Assembly (NCBI GenBank): GCA_963782415.1
Contig: CAWAJT010000006.1
Coordinates: forward strand, 841,551 to 905,550
Direction of reading: 5' to 3'
Origin: Bog-473 sp963782415
GTDB taxonomy: Bacteria > Actinomycetota > Acidimicrobiia > Acidimicrobiales > RAAP-2
DNA length: 64,000 nt
A program made the translations under genes and the position numbers. This document shows positions 28,659 to 38,661 of the stretch, in pieces (the stretch's first letter is position 1; the number at the start of each line of letters is the position of its first letter). The notes below the pieces were generated by a model. It did no database searches and was not told the DNA's origin. It was given only the letters and a program-made list of their open reading frames with translations.

Positions 28659-29216
28659 TCACACGTCGCTTTCTGCTGAAGATTCCTCCGTCGGAGCCCC
28701 GAGATCCTGGGGCCTCTTTCCGGCATAGATCGTCTCGGCATCCTTGTCGTAGCCGACCTCTGCATCGGCAATCTCGGCGAACATAGTCGGTTGAGAATGA
28801 GAAACTTGAGAAGCCACAAGAATGCCGAAACGCCGCCACATTGGCCCCAACCACGAGGACGGTTCGCTCAAGGTGCTGGAGGTGGTGCGAGTCAGCGAAA
28901 TTGCGGGCCAGGGTGGCCGTGTAGAGCGCAAACCCAATGCCGGTGATCGACATGACCCAGAAACGGCAGCAGCTCCCGCCACACGTGTGAGCGGCCGCCC
29001 TTGCGCCACACCCACCGGCGATTGAGGTAGTACGACGGGAAGCCGGCCATCACGTTGGCGAACAGGGTGCTGACCACTTCGTTCCACAGGCGGAGGGCCC
29101 CGTACACGATGGTGAGGATGACGAGCGACGTCAGCCGCCGAGATGATCGACACCATGGTGTACCGGAGTACCTTCAGTCCCTCTGGGGTCCGGCTGTACG
29201 CCCACAGCCGGGTCAC
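28659..29216 (-). pseudogene. GtrA-family membrane protein (several frameshifts)
   Basis: Four hydrophobic segments in shifting frames add up to a GtrA protein of about 185 residues: GLKVLRYTMVSIIS near the start, YGALRLWNEVVSTLFANV, the conserved GFPSYYLNRRWVWRKGGRS (GtrA signature Y-x-x-N-R-x-W-x-W/F), then SITGIGFALYTATLARNFA, VVGANVAAF, and a polar C-terminus ending EESSAESDV. Shifts lie near 29130, 28960, 28830 and 28780. GtrA proteins are thought to flip undecaprenyl-phosphate-linked sugars. With the GT2 gene at 24959 it forms the donor-supply pair expected for the GT-C-like proteins here. Confidence 0.7.
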
Positions 29217-29419
29217 AAGCGGTTTTCATGCCATGAGAGGCTATCCCGTGGCACCCAGGACCGCCCAAGACGCACCCCCCAACCAGCGATTGGCCTGTCC
29301 CGTCTCGATTGACTCGGGTCGATCTAATGCGATCGGAACCGCTTCGCTACACTCCTCGGCTGTGGGGGAAGGCACCACTCAGCTCGCTCCAGATTCCCCC
29401 TCACGAGGGGAGCGTCGCG

Positions 29420-31398
29420 GACCTCGTCGACCCGCGAAACCGAACCGATCGAAGACATCGACGAGACGTCGTCCGAGGTCGGAATTCGACGTAGGCTCGA
29501 CGGCGCTTCACCTGGGCGTCTCTCCTCGCAATCGCACTCACAGGAGTGCCATTCATGTGGATCCTCTGGTCGGACTGGGGTCCCATCGACCCGGTTCGGC
29601 GCGCCGTGTCTACCAGGACAACTTCTACGACCTCACAGGCCCGTGCGATGTTCCATGGGCATCTGTCGTTGGCGAGCGGAACCCTCGGACTCGAGGGCTT
29701 CGTGTTTGGCGGCCGCACCTACACGTATTTCGGGCTCTTTCCGTCAATCATCCGAATGCCCATCTTGCTTGTCACGAGCTCGCTTGACGGAAAGCTCACG
29801 CCTACCTTCACCTTGGCGGCCTGGCTCCTAACGGGACTGTTCTCCGCGCTGCTGCTGTGGAAAGTCCGCTTTCTTGTTCGCGGCGATGTCGCCATGAGTA
29901 GGAGCGAAGCCACCGCGTTCGGCGTGTTGATGGCGACGATCATGGGAGGGACGATCTGGTTCCTTCTTGCGGCAACGCCTTTCGTCTTCAACGAGGACAT
30001 AGCGTGGAGCATCTGTCTCACCGTGGGGAGCATCCTCGCACTCCTCGGCGTCATGGAGCGTCCAACCTGGCTGCGCGTGACCAGCAGTGGTGTGCTCATA
30101 CTCTGCGCCAACTTGGACAGAGCAACCACCGGTTGGGCCATGGTGGTGGGGGCAGCCCTGATCGCATTGTGGTTCGTCCTCGGGTTCGGCGGACCGACGA
30201 ATCGACGATGGTGTGTTCCTCTGCTCGGAGTCGCACTCGTACCGCTCATCATCGGCTGTGTCGTCAACCACGCAAAATTTGGCGTCTGGTTCGGGGTCTC
30301 GAACACCGAGCAGGTGTGGACCCATGTCAACGCCTATCGGCGAAAGTTCCTTGCGGCGAACCATGGTGCCGAGGAGGGCATCATCTTCATTCCGACCAAC
30401 CTCCTTACGTACTTACGACCGGACGGACTGAGCTTCAGCAGCGTGTTCCCTTATGTGGGCCTGCCAACAAGCCCACCGACACCTGTAGGTGGTGTGCTGT
30501 TCGACAGGCTCTACAGGACGAGCAGCATCACGGCTTCGATGCCTTTGCTCTTCGTCTTGAGTCTGTGGGGTCTCGTCACGGCGTTCCGCCCTCGGGCTGT
30601 CGGCAGGATCTCCCTGACCAGGATCCTACTCTTGGCCGCCGGCAGCGCGGGCGCGGCGCTCATGTTGTGGGGGTACATCGCTCCGAGATACCTGGGTGAC
30701 TTCGTACCCTTCCTCGTCCTGGCCAGCGCAGTGGCCCTTGCCGACATCTTTCGCCGGCTTGAAGGCCGAGGTCGCTCACGAAGGGTAGGAGCGGTCGGAG
30801 TCATCTCGATTCTGGCCCTCTTCGGTATCGCCGCCAATTTCGGCATGGCGGTCGTGCCCGTCGCTGACGAGTGGGATACGACGCAGGTCCTGAACTACGT
30901 CCAGACCCAGAAGACACTGAGTGATATCACGGGCCATCCGCTGAACAGCAACGTCATTCGAGTGCTACCTCGCTGCCCAAGTGGGGACCAGCAGGGCAGC
31001 TCGCCGTCGTCGGTAATTGCAGCGGGCTCTATGTCTCCAATGGAGAAAACTACGCCACCGTGCCCAGTTCACAGTTCACTCGCGCCACCTGGATGACCGT
31101 CCAACTCGGGACACCGTTCCAGCATGCGTTCCAGATCACATCCACATGAGGTGAGCTCCGGGCGAGACACAATCAGTCACTTTGGTCAACGCGGGTGGAG
31201 TTGAGTTCACGGTGAAGGCCACGCCCGCCGAATGGACATCAGGTTGATCATGACACTGGGGTTCTATGGCCCGAACGCAACCCGGCAGAGCGGGTCAGTT
31301 CAACGAACCCGCTGGGCACCACGCACGAGCTGTTGGTGACAACCGACCTCGGTCAAACACCAATTCGCCGCGAGCTTGGACGGGGTGACTCGACGTGA
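29420..31398 (+). pseudogene. Polytopic GT-C-like membrane protein (frameshifted at both ends)
   Basis: The core from 29646 to about 30960 reads cleanly: AMFHGHLSLASGTLGLEGFV, GGRTYTYFGLFPSIIRMPIL and some ten helices up to GMAVVPVADEWDTTQVLNYV. The first part lies in other frames (ETEPIEDIDETSSEVGIRR, then TWASLLAIALTGVPFMWIL, then VYQDNFYDL); the acidic loop YQDNFYDLQARA directly after helix 1 is GT-C-like. At the 3' end the chain continues in another frame with QLAVVGNCSGLYVSNGENY and ATWMTVQLGTPFQHAFQIT, and after a further shift VSSTNPLGTTHELLVTTDL to a TGA at 31398. That tail is a beta-rich extracytoplasmic domain. The exact start is not determined. Confidence 0.6.
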
Positions 31399-31481
31399 GT
31401 GGAACGTTTGCGACGCACGGACCGATTCAGCACCGACCTCAGCTCTCAGCCGGGAGGCTCCTCACCTCGACATTCTCACGG

Positions 31482-32500
31482 TTAGGAGCATTCCCATCCC
31501 GCCCACCGACAATCTGCCAACAGCTCATCCACTAGGCGGTGGCGGCAGAGTGGCTTCTGCCCTCGAAAATCGACGATGCCACCCTTGTCGAATAACAACG
31601 CAACGAACTCGTACGGCAACGCAGCCATGAGAAGCACGCCGTAGATCGGCGTCTTCCCGTTGTGCATCGGGGGATGCCACCCGCGTCTGACTAACCAGTT
31701 CTGAAGCGAGATCGTCGTCTGGATGTGAGGGGCAGTGCGAACCCTCACAGACGGAGAATCCCACATCTTCGAGGATGCCCAACAGCCCCGTCCGCGACGG
31801 GATCTGCAGGTGGCGCGGGTAGTGATAACCCCCCCAACTGGGACCGAACAACGAGTGCTCCCATGACGAGACTGTCGGAAGCTGGCCGATCAGATGGCCA
31901 CCGGGTCGCAAGAGATCGAAGGCTCGCTCCAACATCGTGTGCGGCTGGACGACATGCTCTAGAACGTGATTCATCGAAACCACGTCATATCGACCAAGAT
32001 GCCCGCTTAGGTCGGCTCCTTCGAGCGTCCCTTCAATCACGTCATAGCCCCGCGCCCGGCCCTTTGCCGCCACATCGGGTTGGATCTCAACGCCGGCACA
32101 CTCGAGATCGAGGTACCGCCGGAGCTCGTCGAAATGCCGGCAATCGCCCGTTCCTACGTCGAAAATTCGCCCTCGGCCGCCGGGGATGAGACCGCCATAG
32201 AGCCTGGCCCGTGCTCGGGCTCTGTACTGCACAAGGAGGCGAGCTACGCCACTGTGGTTCTCGTTGTAGGCGTGGTAGTCGCTCGGATAGAACGGGGGTA
32301 GATCGGATTCTTGCGGGCGAGGTGCAAGGAACTCGGAGGCACACTCTTCGCAGCGGTGCACAAGGAGCGGTCGGGGCGGCTCCACGAAGTACTCCAGGTC
32401 ACGGACGTTGTCCCTGTACAGCTTGGTCCGAGCTGAGCCACAGATCGGGCATGCGACGCCGCGTCTTGACCTCTTCAGTGTCGACTCTGTGCAGGCCGTT
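31482..32500 (-). CDS. Class I SAM methyltransferase with N-terminal zinc-ribbon-like motif (one frameshift)
   Basis: About 340 residues. The N-terminus has two Cys pairs, ACPICGSA and HRCEECASEFLAPRP, as in sugar/small-molecule C-methyltransferases near polysaccharide loci. The SAM domain follows: RIFDVGTGDCRHFDEL (motif I), GVEIQPDVA, EGTLEGADLSG, VSMNHVLEHVVQPHTML and LLRPGGHLIGQLPTV. Near 31745 the frame changes and the remaining part (PHIQTTISLQNWLVRR, LPYEFVALLFDKGG) ends at a TAA at 31482. I find no good start codon before the first Cys pair, so the 5' end is approximate and may also contain a shift. It probably methylates a sugar or lipid intermediate of this island. Confidence 0.75.
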
Positions 32501-32609
32501 TTGCGGCTCGTGGTGCAGCGCCGGACGACGGCTCCATATGCTGGTCCTTTACCCGATTGCCTGGGGAATGACAGGTACTGTACATTCCTCGCTGGGGAGG
32601 CCTCGAAGG

Positions 32610-33685
32610 ATGGGGATGCAAAGTCGGAACAGGGCATCAGCCACCAACCAGCGATTGCCGCCGACACAAAGCGAGCGGGCGTGGAAAGAACAGCTCGTCC
32701 GGTTAGTCGGCGCCGACGGATCTCCGGACCCTGTTCGATTCCCTCGCTCAAGGACACCTTTGCTGCGATCGGCGTGTTGTGGCTGGAGGTCGCCGTCCTC
32801 CTCTGCGCCGCAAATCTCCTACCCCGATTGCCACTGGCCTGGGCAGTTCCGGCCGGCGTTTTCCTCGTCGTCCTCCTTGGACTGAGGATGAACGCGTTCG
32901 GCGTCATCCTCCACGAGGGTTCCCACGGACTCCTTGCTGGTCTCCACGCAAACTGAACGACAGGATATGCAATTGGGGTATCGCCTACTGGACGATCAAT
33001 TCCGTGGAGGAATATCGCCCGACCCATCGCTTGCATCACCGCTACCTCGGGCAAGAAAGCGATCCCGATCGCGACTTCTACTTTGTGCCTGCCCGCCGAG
33101 GTGCCTTGACGTTGCTCATCGCACAGGACCTTCTCGGGATCACTGCGTTCCGCCGGGCGACCGGTCGGATCTCCGGCACCTCACAGTCCTCAGGCGCACC
33201 AGCAAGCCTGCTCGCCAGCCCGCGGCTGCTCATGGGGAAGGCAGTTACGCAGCTGATCGTCCTCGGCCAGTTCGTACTCTTCCAAGGGCTCATTCGTGGA
33301 GCGGTGTTCTACGCCACTTTCTGGCTCGTTCCGATCGTCTGCATGTATCCGATGATCCTCCGACTGAAGACAATCACGGAGCACTACGACCCAGGTCTGC
33401 GAGAGGCTGACACCGTGAACTGGATCGCCCGAACCAGTGTCGCTGGATGGCTCCAGAATCACCTCGTGGGCGCCAGGATGGAATACCACTTCGAACATCA
33501 CGTCGTTCCGACGATCCCGTTCCAGGGCCTGAAGGAGCTTCATCGACGTCTTGCCAAGACCGACCTGTTCGACCAGTCACGGCGAAGTGATCTCTCATGG
33601 TTACGTGATCTTTCTGACCCGTGCCCTCGTCAGCCAGTTTCCGGACGAGGGCGCAACCATACCCCAGCAAGAAGTGCGGATCTGA
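32610..33685 (+). CDS. Membrane fatty-acid desaturase/hydroxylase (frameshifts)
   Basis: All three His boxes of the membrane desaturase family are present: HEGSH (in GVILHEGSHGLLAGLH), HRLHH (in YRPTHRLHHRYLGQESDPD) and HFEHH (in EYHFEHHVVPTIPF). The hydrophobic segments lie between them. The start at ATG 32610 gives MGMQSRNRASATNQRLP. Single-base shifts are needed near 32745, near 32950 (directly after the first box) and near 33590, where the C-terminus continues as SHGYVIFLTRALVSQFPD. Such enzymes introduce double bonds or hydroxyls into acyl chains using a di-iron centre. The island context suggests a glycolipid or a carotenoid-like substrate, but this is not shown. Confidence 0.78.
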
Positions 33686-33723
33686 TGCCGTGTCGGACAC
33701 GAATGAGGATGTGAGGGAAGATC

Positions 33724-34552
33724 ATGACGACTCAGCCTGAGGTCGAGCGCGCGTTGCCCGTTCTCGACATGGACGACCTGGAGCAGAACCTGGATAGGGC
33801 GCGCGTCGGACTACCAGTCCGCAGATCCATACCCGCACATCGTCATGGACGACTTCCTCGAGCCGGAGGCTGTCCAAGCCGCAATTGCCGAGTTCCCATC
33901 GTTCGACCCCGAGCGGTGGAACAACTACCTGCACGTGAATGAACGCAAATTCAGCAATACCGATCCCGAGACCTGGGGTCCCACACTGAAGCAGATTCTC
34001 CAGGATCTGAACTCCCCGCGCTTTGTCCGATACGTTGGAAGCCTCCTTGGGGAGGATGACCTGATCGCAGACCCTTCCCTCGAAGGCGGAGGGCTGCACC
34101 AGTCGACTCGCGGCGGATTTCTGAATATCCACGCAGACTTCACGGTGCACCCTCATCACCGGAACTGGCAGCGTCGTGCCAATCTCATCCTCTACCTGAA
34201 CGAGGAGTGGGAAGCCAGCTACGGAGGCGATCTCGAGCTCTGGAGCACCGACATGAAGGAGTGCGTCCAGAAGGTCAGCCCGGTGGCGAATAGAGCCGTG
34301 ATATTCACCACCGATGCCACCTCGTTCCACGGGCATCCAGAACCAATGCAGTGCCCAGAAGGTGTCGCCAGGCGATCCTTGGCGCTCTATTACTACAGCG
34401 TTCAGGACAATCCGTTGGTCCGATCGACCGAATACAGATCCCGACCGGGCGACGGAGCACGCGGAATCCTCATCTTCGCCGACAAGCACCTGCTTCGGAC
34501 GTACGACTGGGCGAAACGACACCTCGGCCTGTCCGACCAATTTCGCAAGTAG
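33724..34552 (+). CDS. 2-oxoglutarate/Fe(II)-dependent oxygenase (one frameshift)
   Basis: A 275-residue prolyl-4-hydroxylase-like oxygenase. The metal triad is visible as HxD in NIHADFTVHPHH plus the distal His in SFHGHPEP, followed by the 2-oxoglutarate-binding Arg in ARRSLALYYYS. The ATG at 33724 follows GAGGGAAGATC, a good ribosome site, and begins MTTQPEVERALPVLDMDD. Near 33800 one base is off, and the chain resumes as SDYQSADPYPHIVMDDFLE. It follows the desaturase by 38 bases on the same strand, so the two probably act together on one substrate. Family relatives hydroxylate sugars, lipids or amino acids in surface-polymer clusters. Confidence 0.8.
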
Positions 34553-34981
34553 GCTCCTCAGGTATCGCGACCGGATCCGTCGCAAGAGCTCTAGCAACTA
34601 GGTTCCGAAGCCGGCCGCCTCACCCAAGTGGAATCGACGGCCACTGAGACAACGACACCGCTGAATCCAAAGTCCGCTCGATTCCGACCGCTGCTCCACA
34701 GAGAGAACCATGACCGCTCTGAAATCACATCACTGTTGTTACGACTGGGATGCCCACCATCTTCCGGTCGCTCCCACGGTATTCGAGTGATCTGCCCCAT
34801 CCCTTCAAGGTGACACCGAGGGCATCCGGTATCCCGAGCGCACGACGACGACCTGCGGCTGTGCCGGCCGTTCGCTAATCTGACCAGGTTCGCAACAACC
34901 GCGCACCAACACTTTCGAGAACAGGGAGTATGGAACCTGGGCCCAGTTCACTCGGGTCGTGAAGATGCTCCCGAGTCCCCG
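34553..34981. other. Intergenic region without visible genes
   Basis: 429 bases between the oxygenase and the following acyltransferase. An ATG at 34930 preceded by GGGAG opens a short frame that stops after ten codons, but it could be the true acyltransferase start if a base is missing. Nothing else is seen. Confidence 0.35.
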
Positions 34982-36080
34982 GTGCAGGTGCGCACCTTCG
35001 GCAACGTGCCGGGCTGGAACGGGCTACGCGGAGTTGCAGTACTAATCGTCTTCGTAGCTCACATGGAAGTGATTCTTCCGATACCGACGCTCCTGGTGAT
35101 TCCTGGAGCGACGGTGTCGCTCGACTCCTTCTTTGTCCTGAGTGGGTTTCTCATCACCGCATTACTGTTGAGGGAGCGGATGCGCGCTACGGAATGATCG
35201 GCATTGTGCCGTTCTACGACGGCGAGCCCTGCGACTGCTTCCAGCTTTGTACGTCGTCGTTCTGGCGAACACGCTCTTTGTGTACTTCAGCCATCAGTGG
35301 ATGCATACCGAAGTCCCGTCCATCTTTTCGGTGCTCTTCTATTACTCGAATTACTACTCTGCGAGCGCTTCAGGTCCGTTCACCCCCACGCCGCTGGGCT
35401 TCCGGATATCAGCATCTGTGGTCACTTTCGTTCGAAGAGCAGTTCTATTTGGTTTGGCCGTGGCTCACAATCGTTCTCCTCACCATCCGTGTGCGGCTGC
35501 GCACTGTGGTCATCGTGCTCGTCTCATTGATCACCCTCATCGCCGCCTGGCGGTTTTGGCAATTTCAGGAGACGCATCGGTGGTGGTCACTCTTCCTGCG
35601 AACCGATACTCACGCTGATTCGATTCTCTGGGGCGCACTCTTTGCCCATATCTGGGTGAGGGGCAAGTTGCCGAGGAGAAGAGTTGTGGTCGCCGGATGG
35701 ATCGCCGCCGCGTTTTTGTTGGCAATGCCTCCCGTTCCGCGAAAGAACAGGGGCCATTTGCTTTCTTGGGCGGCTTTGATGCCATCGACCTCGCGTGTGC
35801 TCTCCTCATTCTCGCGATTCTCGATGGCCGATGGGCAGGTCGCCGGGCGTTGGAATTCAAGCCCTTTGTAGCGCTGGGCATCGTCTCGTACACGTTCTAT
35901 CTTTGGCATCTGCCCGTGTTCTTCGCCATACGGTATTTCGACCCACATTGGAACGATGTCGTCCGCGTTGTCGTGGCGATCGTGGTCACGCTTGCCCTCA
36001 CTATCATGTCCTGGTTCCTCCTGGAGCGTCCATTGGCACGGTGGGGCTCACGTTCTCGAGGCCAGAAGGAAAGTGATTAG
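34982..36080 (+). pseudogene. Acyltransferase-3 family membrane protein (several frameshifts)
   Basis: Pieces in three frames form a 370-residue AT3 protein without an SGNH domain: GWNGLRGVAVLIVFVAHME at the N-terminus, SLDSFFVLSGFLITALLLRE, LYVVVLANTLFVYFSHQWM, LWSLSFEEQFYLVWPWLTI, ADSILWGALFAHIWV, and FVALGIVSYTFYLWHLPVFF with ALTIMSWFLLERPLARWG at the end. Breaks lie near 35190, 35240, 35400 and 35740. The His in FVAHME and the Arg-containing loop are the expected catalytic region. It would acylate an extracytoplasmic glycan or lipid. The start is uncertain (GTG 34982). Confidence 0.7.
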
Positions 36081-36255
36081 CCGCATTGGAGGGTTCCACG
36101 GAGGTGAAGTCGCTCCATCGGACACTGCCTCGACTGCAACGGCCAAAGACACCACCGTGCCGTAAGCGGCACTGTATCCGAAGGTGCACGGACCCCACAC
36201 GCGTGCACGGCACGGAGGAGCATCGGGAAACGGCGGCGGAGGTCACCCGCGAGCT

Positions 36256-38374
36256 TCATTCCTGCTCGACAAGCTCGATCGAACTACGAGAGACCTTTTG
36301 CTGCTGAGCCACCTGAGGCACCAACCAGCGCGCCAACCAGAGTGCTCCGTTGGGGAGGTAGTGGGCTCCGTCCGGTCTGACGGTCTGGGTGACCAAGGTG
36401 GGCTTCGGATTGAAGGCTGGCACAACGTACTGACAGGGCGCGCCCAACGGGCACACCCGGGGTACGAGTCGATGACGGCGACCTTGTGCGGGTGCCTCGC
36501 CGCGACCTCCTTCAAGAGGGAGTTCATGTGTGCATAGTCCTCGTCGTCGGCATCGTCTTGGGCTGGTCTCAGCTTGCCGGGCAAATGTGCCGCCCGCGTG
36601 AGCAACTCCGCATCGGTATAGCCAAGCGTGTGCACCTCTGGCGGGGCCAGCGTGAGAACGACTCTTGCGCCGGTGGCCAGGAACTTCACGACCCGGGCAT
36701 CCATCCGCTGCAGCATGACCGATTTCCACTCCGGGGATCCCGAATGAAGGACTCTGTTCCCGTGCGCAGTGTCGACGACGATCGAACTGCGCTCATCTGT
36801 GCTCGCCCACAAAATGAGACTCGGATGATACCGCTCAATAGCCTGAGATTCCGCTTGATTGGCCTGACCTTGGCACAGCGAGGTGTACGCGACGATATTG
36901 TGGTCGTTCACGTAGTAGGGAGCGATGACACCGCTCACGATTCCGCACCCGATGACCGCACCATTCTCGAACTGCATGCCATAGGAAGGTCCCACGGCTT
37001 GGAGGCCGATGAGCATCGTGCACGCCGTCGAATCCCCGACGACCACCACTGACTGCAGCTGAGTCTTACCGTCCTTTTCAGCAGACCCAGGGGCGTAAGT
37101 GGACCGCAAGTGAGCGACATCGCTCGGTGACGGCGACCGGCAGATTGATCCCGTGGTCGCCTGGGCGATAGCTCCGAGGGCCACCGTCGGACGTCGTTGC
37201 TCATACGTCGTGACCACGAGTGTGGCCGCGATCAGGCACAGGCCCATGATGAGGCTGGCCCATTTCCTCCGAAGCAAGAATTTGGCGTGTCTGACGGGGT
37301 TCTCGAAGAAGTGATACGTGACGGTCGCCAATACGCCGGACAGCACCAACAAGAAGATGTTGTCCCAAACCGGCAGCTCGTCACGCCTCGATGCTGCGCC
37401 GCGATCTCCAGGATAGGCCAGTGCCACAAGTAGAGGGAGAAAGAGATGAGAGCGAGGAACGGGAACGGTTCGCGCCGAAGGAGGCGTTCGACCCCCCATG
37501 TGGGTGCCCGCCGCGCCACGGCGATTACGAGACCCGGCGAGGGTTGGGATTGCGACGAGCGCCCGGGTAATCGCTGGCCGGTGTCAGCGTGACGCTAGCA
37601 ACAGGTCTGACTGCGAGTCCGACCCAGGACGCCACTGCTGCCCAGGCCTGAGGGATGCGCTGGAGCTGAGGGCTGTACACGGCGATCAGCCCTCCCAACG
37701 CCAGCTCCCAGGCACGTACGAACAACGAGAAGTAGGCGCTCTGCGCGTTCGAAGCAGTGAACAAGATGGAGTACGAATACGAAGCGATGATGACGGCAAC
37801 AAGGAACACCGTGAGGCGTAGCCGGGACGAGCCGCCTCGCCCACCAGCCCATCATCACGACAACTATCGGGTAGACGATGTAGAACTGCTCCTCAACGCC
37901 CAGGGACCAGTAATTCAGCAGAGGAGAGGGTGGCGCTTGCGAAAGCAGGTAGTTGTATCCGTGGCCTGGTAGTGGACGTTGCCAAAAAGAGGGCGGACCA
38001 TGCGCCATCTACCGCGGTATCGTGTCCGACCAGCGTACCGATCGAATGGTACGCGGCAATGACTGTGACGATGATGACCAGGGTTGCCATTGGGATGATC
38101 CGTCGTCCGCGTCGTCCGTAGAAGTTGCGAAGCGAGGTGTGTCCCGACGAGTCACGCTCCGCAGCAACAATCCCGTGATGACGAATCCCGATATGACGAA
38201 GAAGACCTCAATACCGACGTAACCGCCGCTGAAGGGGGATATGCCCGTGTCGTAGCGAGGGCCAAGAGGATGGCGATGGCACGGTACCTGCACGTCGGGA
38301 CGAAAGCGGCGATCGCCCGGTGGAGTCCCTGCTTCATTCTCGGCGACCGGGGCTGAATCGATGGCGACCGACAC
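36256..38374 (-). pseudogene. Acyltransferase-3 with C-terminal SGNH domain, copy 1 (several frameshifts)
   Basis: A gene of the OafA-type AT3-SGNH architecture. The GTG start at 38374 gives SVAIDSAPVAENEAGTPPGD, very like the starts of the two copies at 38662 and 41183. AT3 pieces follow: GGYVGIEVFFVISGFVITG, LNYWSLGVEEQFYIVYPI, RAWELALGGLIAVYSPQLQ, LISFSLYLWHWPILEIA and VTYHFFENPVRHAKFLL. The SGNH part has VVVVGDSTACTMLIGLQAV (block I), VIGCGIVSGVIAPYYVN and the catalytic DGAHYLP near the end. Shifts lie near 38280, 38080, 37980, 37600, 37480 and 36430. The periplasmic SGNH domain completes acyl transfer to a surface sugar. Frame damage makes activity uncertain. Confidence 0.7.
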
Positions 38375-38661
38375 CGCTACTGTCCCAGCGCCGCTCAACA
38401 AGACGGGGCCTCCGTGTTCCCTCCTAGGCGTCGACCACCGCCCGAACATAGTCCTCGGTCATACAGCGCCTCCAGCAGGCAGTTCCGCAGTTTCACGCAA
38501 GGCCGACCGAGCCCGCCAAGACGACCGGGTCGATCTGCGTCGATACTAGATTCCTACCTCTGCTTCGGGGCGCGGGCACGCGGATGCAATCTCGTGGTCT
38601 GGTGCATCGCGACACGTGCGAGTCTTGGGCCTTCTCTCCGGGGCTTTTCCTGTCCGTCCCG
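38375..38661. other. Intergenic region between two AT3-SGNH copies
   Basis: 287 bases between two tandem genes on the minus strand, probably holding the promoter of copy 1. No gene or repeat seen. Confidence 0.35.

Noticed and set aside
28100..28660. Integrated mobile element at the tRNA-Arg
   Set aside because: No integrase, transposase or duplicated tRNA end is visible in the window.
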